Shown one piece after another: positions 33,512-45,050 of a stretch of DNA of 64,000 nt; position 1 is the first letter of the stretch; the number at the start of each line of letters is the position of its first letter. Under the pieces are notes generated by a model. It was not told the origin of the DNA. It saw nothing but the letters and a program-made list of their open reading frames with translations, and did not search any database. The translations under genes were made by a program, and so were the position numbers. Source of the DNA: Hypomyces perniciosus (taxonomy: Eukaryota; Ascomycota; Sordariomycetes; Hypocreales; Hypocreaceae); assembly GCA_008477525.1 (NCBI GenBank), contig SPDT01000013.1, forward strand, positions 605,501 to 669,500, in the 5' to 3' direction.

Positions 33512-34662
33512 ATGAAAAGCACACCAAGGACCGCAAACATGAGTTCCATGCCCAAGTTTCCCGCCTCGTTGGAGGAAGACTCCAGTATCACCAAACTCGA
33601 CGACAAGACATATGCTGCAAAGTTGTCGCCAAGTTTTTGTATTGGCGCAGGTGAGCACGAGGACCCTGTTCATACCCCCAATGCTCTCATATAGATGACA
33701 TCACATTACAATGTCTTCACCTTCAATACACTCCATATAAGTCCGAGCTACTAGACTAACACCAATGCCAAATCCCAGTCCCTAACGGTGGTTATGTGGC
33801 CAACATCTTCCTCCGCGTCGCCAGGGCACACCTATCTCCCAGGAACCAACCAGACACCATAATCGGCCACTGGGAATTCTTCAATCGCACACTAGTCGGC
33901 CCTGCCATCCTCATTGTGGAAGAGGTCAAGCCTGGCCGCCTCATATCCGTGCTACACATCACTATCTACCAAGATGGCCTTCTCACCCAACATCCCTGGA
34001 TATCCCCAGATGGCAAGTCACCAAAGCTCGCATCTGCATACCTCACCAACCGACTCATTGAGGCGGAGAAGGGCATAACGCTGCGCACGGGCTGGACGAT
34101 GCAGCCTGAGCTCCCACCTGTGGACTTTGCGAAGCTTACCTTGGGTCAGGATCCTAACTGGGAGACGTTTTTCGATCCGATCATGAACAAAGTGGCTGCT
34201 ATGCGCCACTTTCAGTATTTTTGGCCACGGAAGGGGAAGAGAATCACAAATGTCACCGGCTCGCTAGACATTTGGATGCGTTTTGCCATCAGGGAGGCCT
34301 TCACGTCACCGTCACTGGCGCTCGTTATGGATCTGACGCCTGCCATGACGGTCGAGATGTTCCGTCAGCGAAATCCTGAGGATCCCATCCCAGAGAATGG
34401 GTTTGCGTACGACAAATCGTTTTGGTTCCCTACGCTAGTCATGAACCTGGAGGTAAAGAAGGCGCTGCCACGCGAAGGGGAAGAATGGCTGCTTGTAAGG
34501 ACGCAAGCGAAGCGGATTGACAATGGGAGGTTTGACACCGAGGCGTTGGTTTTTGATATGAAGGGCGACTTGGTTGCACAGAGCCAACAGGTTGCCATGA
34601 TTGTAGACATGGCGAGAAATTCCGCAGCCAGGGAGTCGACCAAGAAGGTGACCAAGATCTAG
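33512..34662 (+). CDS. acyl-CoA thioesterase-like (double hotdog) protein
   Basis: The CDS is join(33512..33650, 33779..34662), 340 residues; a second ATG at 33539 (MSSMPKFPASLEED) is an equally plausible start. The sequence follows the TesB-like fungal thioesterase family: ITKLDDKTYAAKLSPSFCIG, then VPNGGYVANIFLRVARAHL, HWEFFNRTLVGPAILIVEEV, and in the second hotdog SLDIWMRFAIREAFTSPSLA and LALVMDLTPAM, ending with FDMKGDLVAQSQQVAMIVD, a typical final strand. The 128-nt intron (GTGAGC, GACTAAC, CCCAG) joins GA to VPNGG. Members hydrolyse acyl-CoA or related thioesters, often in secondary metabolism. It converges with the O-methyltransferase gene. Cytosolic; substrate unknown. Confidence 0.83.
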
Positions 34663-35058
34663 ACCAATTGGGAGAATGCTTCCAAATCATAGGAAGCCAC
34701 GTAGTAATTTAATGGAATGTAATGTAGCCACCTGCGGATGCCTGCGTCAATGTTTCTCGCGGTGTAAGCGAGCATGTGGTAACACAGAGCGCCCTCACCA
34801 AGGCAGCCCATGTTCTCGACTTATCAGTGCGTCAAAGGAAGCGGATTCCCGTGTCATTACGTCTTCGAGGCCATAAGCAATCGATTCGTTAATAAATTAG
34901 GTGTGGTGAGATCCCCTTCAATCTCGATACTAGCAACGATAACACACTACTACATGTCCGACCGAACGATGTCCACAAAGAATGAACAAGAACAACGCTG
35001 ATCATACCACATAGAAAAGCCTATGTAGCCAAATAAAACCGCCTAGAGAAGATCGAAC
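34663..35058. other. shared 3' region of convergent genes
   Basis: 396 bases between the thioesterase-like stop (plus) and the O-methyltransferase stop (minus). No gene or repeat was recognised. Confidence 0.45.
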
Positions 35059-36629
35059 CTACTTACGCGAACCCTCCCAGACGCACTCGACGAACCACAA
35101 CTTTCCCTTCGTCTTCCACGCTCCCTTCCATTCAAATCGCTTGTCAGCCTGCTCGAACAGGCTCTTCCAGTCCTCCACCTCCCTCTCGCGTGCATTACAC
35201 ACCGTCTTCATCAGCACGTCCATTGTCCGGATGCTTCTCTCCTCTTCGTGAGGGACTTGTCCCGGCACCGGCAGGACGATGTCGTTGATGACGATTCGGG
35301 CGCCCGGACGCAGGGCGGGGATCAGTTCACGGAGGATCTGAGTGGCGTATTTATCTGAGAAGGCATGGAAGATATGTCGGAAGAGGTATAAGTCTGCCAC
35401 CTCGGTCTGAGAATTGAAGAAGTCGTGTGTTGTGAGGGAGACACGAGCTGCAAGGTGGGTGGGCACTTTTCCGATGGTGGCCGATGTGCGTGTTCCTGGT
35501 AGGTCCTGGACGATGAAAGACAGCTGAGGAAATGCTTCAGCGACTGCCATGGACACAATTCCGTTGCCACCACCCATCTGCCATCCAATATCAGTCATCT
35601 CAAAACAGTAAAGCATGTTAGACAAAGGTCACGACTCACATCGACGATCACTGCCTTGCCCAGGTCCCCCCAAGGGTAGTCTTGCACAGTATGTGAAACA
35701 TCATAGCCCTCGCGACTACCGTGTGATCGCATAGCTAGATCGTATCGTTTGGCACGGGCCTTATCAGATTGTACATGGGCAAAGAAGCTATTTGCATGAT
35801 TGTACGCAATGTTGACACCCTGCATTATCAGCGCATGAAGTTGGCAAGAACGATGATAAAAGTCTTACTGTTTGGTTATCCTCTTCTGATTCAGGCCACT
35901 TCTTCATGGCGGCAACAGTGTAGGCAACAGGGGTAAGGAGGTCTGTCGTGTACATGGCCACCCAGCTAGCCAGGGACTCATCCTCCAGAAGCAGCAGGGA
36001 GGCTCTGTTGTGAGCAACAAAGCCAACCTGCGGTTCGTGGAAGAGGTTATTGGTCATGGCCAGGCGGAGGAGGCGCCGCAGGTCAGAGGGCAAAATGGGA
36101 GCACCAGTCAGGCGATGGACTTCGCCAGCCAGATCCTCATATGAAATAGATCCAGTCATAGGCACGGCTTCGGCAAGCCTGAATTCGCCAATTGCCTGGA
36201 GAGTAATGTAGCTGACGGTCTGGTAAGAGGTAAGACTTAGCATCGCGGTTCAGGAGTATTCGGTTGTAGGGCATGTCGTTGACTTACATCCCAAGCCAAG
36301 TTCTTCAGGCTCTCACGTGGGCCAAGTACAAGATCGTGCAGCTCTTTCGTCAGTGCCACAATCTCCCGCCTGGCTTTTGTAGCCTCTCTATCTGTTTCAG
36401 CAAGAGGGAAATCTGGAAGGCCTCCGGCTTGGAAGGATGGGGCTTCGAGACCCTTTGCGCGGAGTGTGTCGGTTAAGAACCGAGTCTTCTCTTCAATGTC
36501 CTTAGACAGCATCGTCAACCGATCAAGTGACGACTCAGAAGTCGGCTTCGCAAGCGAAGTGCCCATGATGTCAGAGATGAAGGTAGCGGTCGGTAGGGTT
36601 GCACGTCTGGTGGCAAGATGGTGAGACAT
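35059..36629 (-). CDS. SAM-dependent O-methyltransferase (COMT-like)
   Basis: The CDS is complement(join(35059..35577, 35640..35819, 35869..36219, 36288..36629)), 463 residues. It belongs to the Methyltransf_2 family of fungal secondary metabolism. The N-terminal half is a helical dimerisation/winged-helix region (TLQAIGEFRLAEAVP, LPSDLRRLLRLAMTNNLF, FVAHNRASLLLLEDESLASW). The SAM site VDMGGGNGIVSMAVAEAFP is formed across intron 3. Later motifs are FIVQDLPGTR, LTTHDFFNSQTEVADLYLFR with HIFHAFSDKYATQIL, and IVINDIVLPVPG. The expected catalytic His lies in the FRHIFHAFSD region. All introns (68, 49 and 62 nt) are phase 0 with GTAAGT, GTAAGA and GTGAGT donors. No PKS or NRPS backbone gene is in view, so the substrate is unknown. 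Confidence 0.9.
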
Positions 36630-39627
36630 CCGTAACGGTCAGGGGTGAGCGAAGAACAAATGCTAACAAGACAAGAAGATGAAGGTGAGAGAAGATAAAG
36701 AGAGAGATACAGTGTGAGCAGAGTAAGATACGAGAGGAGAAATTGTCACATCCGTTCGTGGAACGTGTGTTGGCCTCGTCTCAGCCCTGCTCTCTTTCTT
36801 CTCCTCCTATTGTTGTGTGCCAGGCGGCCAACATGTCATCTTCCGTTGTTGTCTCGAACGGGGACCATCATCAAAGTGGCTCTCACGGTGCCGTATTTGC
36901 TGCATCGAGGTCACACAAGTTGTGTTCCACAGTGCCTTTAGATTGGGTAGACGGCTCATTGGCCAGCCTCCGTTGGTGGCGTTCTTTAAGCAGGAGAGAA
37001 GGGCTGCTGCTGGATCGATCTCGACGCCAATATCTCGGGTTTGGTTGCAGGGGCTGCCGGATTCTCATAGTGATTCGAGAACATGGATGGTGGTACAAGG
37101 TCCCCGAGAACCGGGCGTCATCACTCACAGCCAACTATTGTACTATGACTGAGCTTCTTCCGGCTGGCCACATGATTTCCACGCAGGCAATGCCGCGTTG
37201 TTTGACCGTGCTTCAGCTGCACAAGGGCAGGCTGAACCGAAACAACTCACGGAGGAATCAGTAGAAATGGGTCTCATCACGCGCCCTATCCTCGTCCGGA
37301 GTTGCCGTCTGTAGGCAAGCACGCACGCACCAGCGGCCAAGCCGCGATGTCAACAAGCTTTGCAACGTCTGATTCGTCCTTGGCTATCACACAACAACCA
37401 ACGGCCGCCAGTTACGGAAGCGAGAGCGAGTAAAGCGGAGACCCTAGAAGGCAGCCGACGGCCAACAGTAAGAAGTACACTTATACCTTTGGAGGCAGAA
37501 AAGAGAGCTGCAAACCAAGTGTTACCGCCAGCCTTCTATTTAAAAGTTGCGGCAGAGGTTTAGCAAAGATCTGCAGTCAACAGAGATAGTGACCATCTTC
37601 TGCCCTTTGCACAAGGCATGGGGCAGTTTCTATCGGCTTCTCCTCCCGGCAAATAATACCGGGGTCTGTTGGTTGCACGTCCGACTCCAGCACAGACCTG
37701 TTCTTGAAAGGAATTTTTGTGACTTGTAGCAATAATGGGGCAACTGGATAGAAAGGCAATAAGCGTTTCCAGGTGTATGTAGGCACGACGGGGAGCCAGT
37801 ATATTCTTGGCGGCGTGCCTGAGAGACATTAGCTACTCTCTGTTATAGACTATTATGTGAAGCACCGAACATGGCATGGGAAACTCTATTCCACCGTTTC
37901 TCAACTTCGCTAGAGTATACCCTTCGGGGATATGTCCAAAAGTTTATAAAGTGGCGCTTGCCAACGCCCGTTGCTCGGACCGCACCGTTTTCAGTCGTAT
38001 GGAGTCCGAGTGTGATCCAACTTGCAGGACACGGTTGAGAAGCAGGTGATAGCCAGGGTCTATTGTAAGCCATGGATTGCGAATCCGTCACGCTTTCATC
38101 CATGGTAGTCTCACGGCGAATTGGCGAGTTGTTGGCTCAGGTGCCCCCAACAAGCAAAAGCCGACTTATTCACCTACTCTGGCCAAGGAGAGTATGGACT
38201 TTCTTATGTCCATTAATGAGTGGATCTTTGCTGATCATAATCCTCCCTCTCCTACCTAGCAAAGTGATAAGCTGCGCGCCGAAATGATCATTGTCATCTT
38301 AACATCAACCACTTTCTGATATCCAGTGCTCCGCTGACGGTGAACAGCTGTATTGACAAGTGCGGATGTTGTCAGCTGTGTGATGAGAGAAGAGAAAACT
38401 GACATGATCGTGTCGTATGAAAAGGGGGGAGGGGGGGTAGGACAAGATCTGGGAAGATATCACAGTACTGAATCGAGAAGACCGCTATTGGATGGTGTGA
38501 CCGGCTTAGGATGGGTCTTTGGCGTATCCATGGCGTGGCGAAGAAGGCTTTCACAAATCAGGAGAGCGTCGATATAGAGGCTGATTGGTCGACCACCAGC
38601 ATATCTGCCCAACAACAAGCTCATGACCCATTGTGATCATACCTGGTCCGAAGGTCCGGTGGAGATACAAGGGCATTCATGAGCCAAATTGGTTGGTCTG
38701 TTGTAGAGCTTCATTGTTTCGGTGCCCAAATACTGGGATAGGTGGAAATATAGTGACACACGCAATGAAGCAGGCCGTGATAGCATGTGCTTCTTCCAAT
38801 CGCTGTTGTTAGTTGCATTGTGATAGTGATGACTCCACAATTGAGAACAGCGAAAGGGAGAATTTAATTTCAGCCACACATTGCATGCATTAGTACGGAG
38901 TACTCCGTACCTAGTGCAAGGTGATTCAACGCTGTGGCGGTGCGTGTGGCGGGTGTTTATTTGATTCTTAATGCCAAGTGCAAAAGGCAGGAAAGCTTGC
39001 ACAGTAACCTTGGCATCTCCGGATCGTCAACTTCAATTTACCCAGACGTCCTGAAGTCCGATGACAGCAACTTTCATGACACTTTAAGAGCCTCCAGCTT
39101 AGAACCTGAACGATGGCGGAGGCGAGAGGATGCGAACCATTGCTGCCCTGCCAGCAGCTCCTTAGGCTGCGCACGTAGCTTGGGCGCTTGGCCAATGGGG
39201 ATACACCCTTGCCCACCATGGCGTCGTCGCACCGTTCCGCGCGCTTGATCTCTTGTATTGTCTGCATTATCAGCTTCAGCCTCCTCACTGGGTCGACCAT
39301 TTACTTGTCCGCGAGACCAATCGAGACCGATCGACACCTGGAGACGAAAGCGGGGAGCATTGAGAGCCAAGCGATGGCTTAATCGTGGAGGCTACCTATT
39401 GGAGAGCCTTTCGTTGCCATCGTGTAACGGCACTCTCCCCTCGCGGCTTCCTCGCGAGCTCGTCAACAAGAAATAGTAACTGCTGCTGTCCCCTCGCAAC
39501 CACCAGCAGCGACGGCAAACAATCTTGTTTCGCCCTCGAAAAAGCTTGCTAATAGCCTCGGAACAATACCAAGACGACGGACGTGTTCGATGTTTCGCAT
39601 TAGCCCGAATACCGGCGTCGATTCATT
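36630..39627. other. long intergenic region
   Basis: Nearly 3 kb. Open frames (36714-37264 plus, 37843-38103 minus, 38637-39002 minus, 39188-39382 plus) overlap and show no family signature; the last encodes a short hydrophobic stretch and might be an upstream ORF. There is a G-run at 38426-38437 and an 18-base palindrome at 38893-38910. The right 450 bases probably hold the promoter and leader of the modin-like gene. Confidence 0.45.
38893..38910. repeat. perfect 18-base palindrome
   Basis: GTACGGAGTACTCCGTAC reads the same on both strands. Its half-site recurs in several other intergenic spots of the window (see findings). Confidence 0.6.
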
Positions 39628-41975
39628 ATGAGCAGCAACAGCAGCGATGGCAATACCAATAACAATGGAGGAGGTGGCGGCAGCAACGGTTCTGAGTTCG
39701 TTGTGGCTGCTGTGGCCCTCGTCGTCTCTGTTGTAGCCCTACTGGCTACCTTTATGCAGGTGCTCCAACAATACTATGCATCCGCGCAGGGTTATTCACA
39801 ATGTAACGAGAAGGTTATGGGGAACTGGGCTACAACTAAGACCAGGCGATTCCAGTGGTCAGAATTACGATTCGAGGTTCAGTTCGATGCTCCAGTCATC
39901 TTCGTCTCGCCTCCTACCAACAAAAACGGCCCAGTCCCAGATGCGGATATCTTCTTCCTGAATGGCACGAAAGATAGTCTGGATGCCACATGGACGACGA
40001 AGGATATGGACTTGCGCAATGAATACAAAATGAAATCAGAAAAGGAGAGAATTCACACCGCAGAAAATGAGCGGGCTTCGTGGTGGATCTTGCTTTTTGC
40101 CATTCAGCGTATGGAGGCCAAGTCGCGTGAGTGGCAGGAAAGCGAATACAAGGCCATCGGACCACCAAGTCAACACATGCTTCCCCAAACGCCGCCGTCA
40201 TTGGAGGAACACCACACCTTGACGGTGGCGTTGCAACGGAAACGCAAGAGCTGGGATACAATGCCAACCTCTGTTATCAAGCCCTATGCCACAACCACCA
40301 TCTGCCACCTGATTGAGATGATGGCAGCACTTGGCGTGTATTGGAAGGAGTTCGACCGCACCCGTGACCGCTACTGGGCTGAAGGTAACGGCTTCATGGT
40401 CCTTGGCGAGAGACTGAGCGACTTAGGGCTCATGTTCTCATTCCAAGTGTCTGGTCAGTGTACGTTTGAGAGAAACCGCGTCATTCCTGTCGATGAGATC
40501 AAGGAACTGTGTTTCGGTTACGTCCCAACCATCTATAGAGAGAAACTCGACCAGAGACGGCTCAAGCCCCCAAGCGATGAGCAGCAGAGTCTCAGTTCTC
40601 TCCAAATGGGGAGCATAAGGGAAATTGCCGAAACATTGACCCTCATCGGCTGCAATAACAATACAGTTAGCTACTTTCTAGAAGAAGGCACTCGAACTTC
40701 TCATCTATTTCCGGGTATGTACATTGGCTCTCTCTCTCTCTCATCAGGTTACATCTCTATCAATTCTCATACTCATTGTTTATCGCAGTATCATTTGAGA
40801 TATTGGGCATGTTAAGCCGAACATTCCATATCGACAACAGTAGATTTACTTACATTCCCAACCCGACTCCTGATCGATGGGATAAAAGATCTGTATCATT
40901 CGCAAAGATGTTGCAAGCGTATAGTGACGAGTTGGAAAGGCTTGAAAAGATGGAAAAACTAGAAGAGCAGGAAGATTTGAAAAGTTCGAAAATGTTGAAA
41001 AAATCAGGAAAGTCAGAAGAGTCGGAAGACTTGGAAAAGTCGATGCAAGAGGCTTTGCCGCCTAGGTTAAATGGTGTCATCGCTAGGCGTCTCAGGGGCC
41101 ATATTGGACAAATTCTCAGCCACCAAGATGATCAAAATAGCCTCGAATGCCTCCTCTTACTCAGGGCCCTCCACTCGGCCTTAGACGATACCGACGAAAT
41201 TCTCACCGCCAAAACCAAAGACCAGATGAAGCTTGCCAACGTTAATTCAACAGATCATGTCCCAGAGAAGCCATCGTCTCGAAGTCCGGACACAAAAAGA
41301 CAGAAGGAACGGCAGGACATGGTCCAAGATGTCCTGCGACGCCATGTCCAGGAAGTGCTACGGCTACTCAACTATCAGGATGACCGAACCTCAGATACCC
41401 GTTCAATTCGATCAGATATGCTACACTGGCAGTCGCAGCAGCCACAACCTCGAGTCTCCGTCTTGCCTATAGCACCACTTCGTCAGTTTGAGGACATGGA
41501 TGTCGCTGGGCCAGACGAACGACAGGAAATATTCATGGAGGTGTACTTTGGTAAGATCAGGACTACGGCCGTGTCACATGCCACACCTCCTATCATTCGA
41601 AGAATTAGCGTTTCTGGAAGCCCAGGAGGGTTTGATCGGACGCTGGCAGGAGGTAGTATTCGATCAAACGCATCCAGTATCCGGGTTCCACTACCAGACG
41701 TATCTAGTAGCACGGCCGCAACGCCGGCTGATGATGCTGTGGTTAGCGACGAGCAGCATGGATTGGGGGATGCGCATGACGAATTAACGCGTGAAGGGCA
41801 CCAGGACGACAGTCGGATCACTCTTGCTGACCTGACTGTTTCACGTGAGGACGTCTGGTGCACTCTGGTGTTTAGGATGATCTGTTGGCTGATGCTACAC
41901 GATTTCCACAAGAAGGATATCCAGATGCCCAAGAGCGAGCTTTTAGGCAGTCGGATGCCTGTTTATATCGCGTGA
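39628..41975 (+). CDS. modin-like fungal membrane protein
   Basis: The CDS is join(39628..40714, 40789..41975), 757 residues. A serine/asparagine/glycine-rich arm (about 1-22) is followed by one hydrophobic segment (FVVAAVALVVSVVALLATFM) and the family landmark VLQQYYASAQGYSQCNEKVM. Then come WSELRFEVQFDAPVIFV with PPTNKNGPV, a central helical domain (KPYATTTICHLIEMMAALGVYWKEFD), and FSFQVSGQCTFERNRVIPVDEIKEL. The second exon has a charged coiled-coil stretch (EKMEKLEEQEDLKSSKM, with repeated K-S-x-E-E units), a serine-rich linker and a conserved end (FRMICWLMLHDFHKKDIQMP). The intron has a GTATGT donor and CGCAG acceptor. I recall this architecture from fungal proteins labelled modin; the function is unknown and the name is tentative. 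Probably single-pass membrane. Confidence 0.72.
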
Positions 41976-43690
41976 GGGGCTATGACGACGCATTTGAATA
42001 TTTTGGTCACGAATTTATATACCCACGTATATACTTCGTACTTAGGGTGAAGGTGTATACTTCATATAGCATATAGAGAGCCAGGATTATACGAAGTGCT
42101 TCGAACTTGATTACCATGTGCAGGAGAGTGCTTATGAATGTTATCGGATTACTCAACAGATTGTGCAGGCATGCTTGAGTTTGAGTACATACACGCTTCG
42201 TATGTATGAGTGTCGTTCTAGACCATGGAAGCCTGCAGGCGCCGATGCTAGTATTTGATGGGAATCCCTCCCCCAAAACAGCCCAACACAAGGTATTCCC
42301 AGAGTCAGGACGACAGTTGTACGTAGTGTTTTTTTTTGTTCTGTCTGCCACTATAGGAGGTTCTGGTTGGATGATGAATGCTAGGTGGAAATAGATAACC
42401 TGTTTCTTTTTCTGGCGATGACTCTGAATTCTAGGTGCTCTGGAGAGGGGTTATCTGCTCTGATGGGGCCCTGTGTATGCATACAGCAGCTCATGCAGGC
42501 ATCGCGATCTCTTATTACCCACTAGCTGGGAAGAGATGATATGCAGGGGAGCAAATTCTCGGCCTTTGATAGTAGTACTACCTCTTATGGTCATCCATGG
42601 AAAGCTTATCATTTCGTGGTTATCGTTCTTACAAGGTCCGTCCCCTGCTGACTTTTCGGGATGACCAGGCGCTGAATCGGACCAGATCGACGCTATTTTC
42701 AAGGATGAAATTGGCTTTTAGGCGAATGCGGAGAGCCCATATCAGAGGCGATGGTTGCAAACACAAAACATGCTGTGGAGTCTTCCGGACAGGGAGCGGG
42801 CATTCCGGTAAATGAGAACTTGGCCAGTCTTGTACGAAGTATGTAAGAAGGGAATCACTTATTGCACGCGGGCGGTTGGACACACTGTAGTGTACCGTGA
42901 CAAACCAGGGTATTTAGCAAACCATCCGCCCGAGCCGTGTGATAAGACCATGGCTGTGTACAAAACATTTCGTATGGAACTACAAGTACCGATCACAAAC
43001 GCCGCCTCGTGGCAGGAATTCTCACGGTTTGGCATTTTTTCTAGTTTAACCTTCTCGCCGGCGGCGCCTAGAAATGGACCGATAAGACGCGGAGGTCTCA
43101 ATCATATTGCGGCTATCGGAGTCGGCCGGCCGGGCCAGCCGGGGGCAACCCCGTTCTCTGCAGAGGCTCATGATTGGAGTTTTCGAATGAAGTGTGTGTA
43201 TTGGAGAGGATTGGATGTAGTGACTCGTCTGGAATTCCGTGGCATGGGGGATCCGCAGTATTGAGAAAAGGTGTGGAGGAACATGGCCCCTGCTCCTACA
43301 TAGCATGTGGATGGATACTCGTGGAATCATCGAACGATAGAAGATGCAGCAGGTGATAAAAATAGTAAAAGCCAACAGCAAGGGCCCAGAGACATGACTT
43401 CAGCTGATGTTTGGATGTTGGCGGCTAAGAGCATGCCTCCAACTCTGTGGCCAGGCTCGTGATGTGCCCAAAGAAGCAATGACAAAGCAGCTTCCCAGGA
43501 TAAGAAACAAGCCGGCTCTTGAAAAAGAAGAAAAAAGGTGAATGCGGGGGGTCTGCTCCTCCGCGTGGATTATGAATCGTACGATCTCGTGCTCCGTACT
43601 CCGGATCACCGTTTCAGTTCCCCAGTCATCCCCATAGAAGTAGGGGCTTCGTACGGACCCTTGCTTACTCGTATAGTAAGCAAGCACACT

Positions 43691-43715
43691 TGTATGTATG
43701 TATGTATGTATGTAG
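43691..43715 (+). repeat. TATG microsatellite
   Basis: About six consecutive TGTA/TATG units. It is intergenic and likely length-variable between isolates. Confidence 0.75.
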
Positions 43716-44529
43716 CAAAAAGGTGCATGACGTCGTACAAAGATGGCCGAGGGAGTAGGCAACAGAGCACCAAACATGGATTGCCAGAGGTGCTCAGACA
43801 GAACTCCTGAATATTACCTAGAATGAGGTAGTAGTATTTAATGCAACCTGCAAGGTAGAAATGGAACGAACTTGAGGGAGGAGAATGGACACTGTCTGGG
43901 TTCATCAACCCTACTTTTGACTACAGCCAGACAGACATAAGACCTGCCTGAGTCAGAAATTGGCACGCAGAGCCAGCCGTTCTAGACAGACATGGAAAGT
44001 AAGTCAGGCAGTTGAGGTAGGGCGCTTATTTCTGTGGAGTCTTGAGAAGGGAGTCTCAAGACTTTGACCCCGAGGATTGAATTTGCCAGGTTTTCCATGA
44101 GTCCTTTGTTTTCTCATTTCAAGCATGGCTTGTCGTGTGGCCATTGCAATGTGTACATGTATGTACTTGGTAGGCATGCTTGTTTTAGACACGTGCAACG
44201 ATGACGCAGGTTTCTGTCAGCCTCGTCATGTCTCTAATACTATGGTAAGACGGGTTGATCCCAAAAACCCCTTGAGGCATGATCAGCACTAGGTACTCTA
44301 CAGGTAGTTGGAGAAACAGCTGAGGAACGCGGTTGGTGGCAGAAGTCGTTGGTTGACTGCAATGCGAGCTGTAATGTGATTGCAGGGCAGCTGCATGCTT
44401 TTATTCCATCATCTGACGAACTTGAACATGATGGCGGCCTGTCGGGCAGCGCGACTCTCCATGATTCCTAGTGCATAAGGTAGTTTTAGCCAGCGCAGCG
44501 CACGCTAAATAACCGGCAGCCTGCCCAGC

Positions 44530-44562
44530 CATAGGGGACGCCATAGGGGACGCCATAGGGCC
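44530..44562 (+). repeat. 12-base tandem repeat
   Basis: CATAGGGGACGC occurs twice in a row, followed by a partial third copy (CATAGGG). Confidence 0.7.
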
Positions 44563-45050
44563 CAGTACAACGGGAACAGCGGAGCCAGCGCCGCTCAAAA
44601 GCCCAAAGCCTGAAAAACACCACTCCATCGCCTTATCCACCGTCTCTCCGACCCGTCACACCACAAAAGGAGACACAATCCGGAATCTCACGGCCGCCGG
44701 ACACGCCGTCTTCCGCCCTCCATCTCCGCCCAAACCTCTGCGTGTCCGAGTCATCCCATCCGGACATCGTTCTTCTGACGGCCTTTTTGTGTGTTCGTGT
44801 TCTATTTTCCCGTTCTTTGTGCCACGCGGCGTGCAGACCCAACAACAACAGGAAAAAAGGCACGCTTTGCTCACGCGCACCAGCCCGTGTTCTGCAAAAG
44901 GCCGAGAGAGACGCACACCGACGCATCAAACTCTTCTATCCAGCCCCGCCACCAGTCTCGTTCGTTGCTATCCCACAAGCCGAAGAATCCCAAAAGAACG
45001 GTCGTGTTGCTGCCCTTCGTTCCGTTTGCTGGGGCGTTCCCAACAACGCC

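Larger units (their letters stand above)
41976..45050. other. long intergenic region with short tandem repeats
   Basis: About 3 kb without a convincing gene. It contains a TATG microsatellite (43691-43715), a threefold CATAGGGGACGC repeat (44530-44562) and a CTCCGTACTCCGG motif (43592-43604). The last 300 bases are CT-rich and probably form the leader of the Cdc4-type gene; an open frame runs in from 44742 but starts with GTG. Confidence 0.45.

Noticed and set aside
36743..37264. Long plus-strand frame upstream of the O-methyltransferase
   Set aside because: Overlaps several other frames, has low-complexity content and no recognisable motif; probably promoter sequence.
39188..39382. 64-codon frame with a hydrophobic segment
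   Set aside because: Lies in the probable leader of the modin-like gene; may be an upstream ORF but no support for a protein.
44742..45050. Upstream extension of the Cdc4-type frame
   Set aside because: The extension opens with GTG, runs through a CT-rich leader, and has no conserved sequence before the ATG at 45051.
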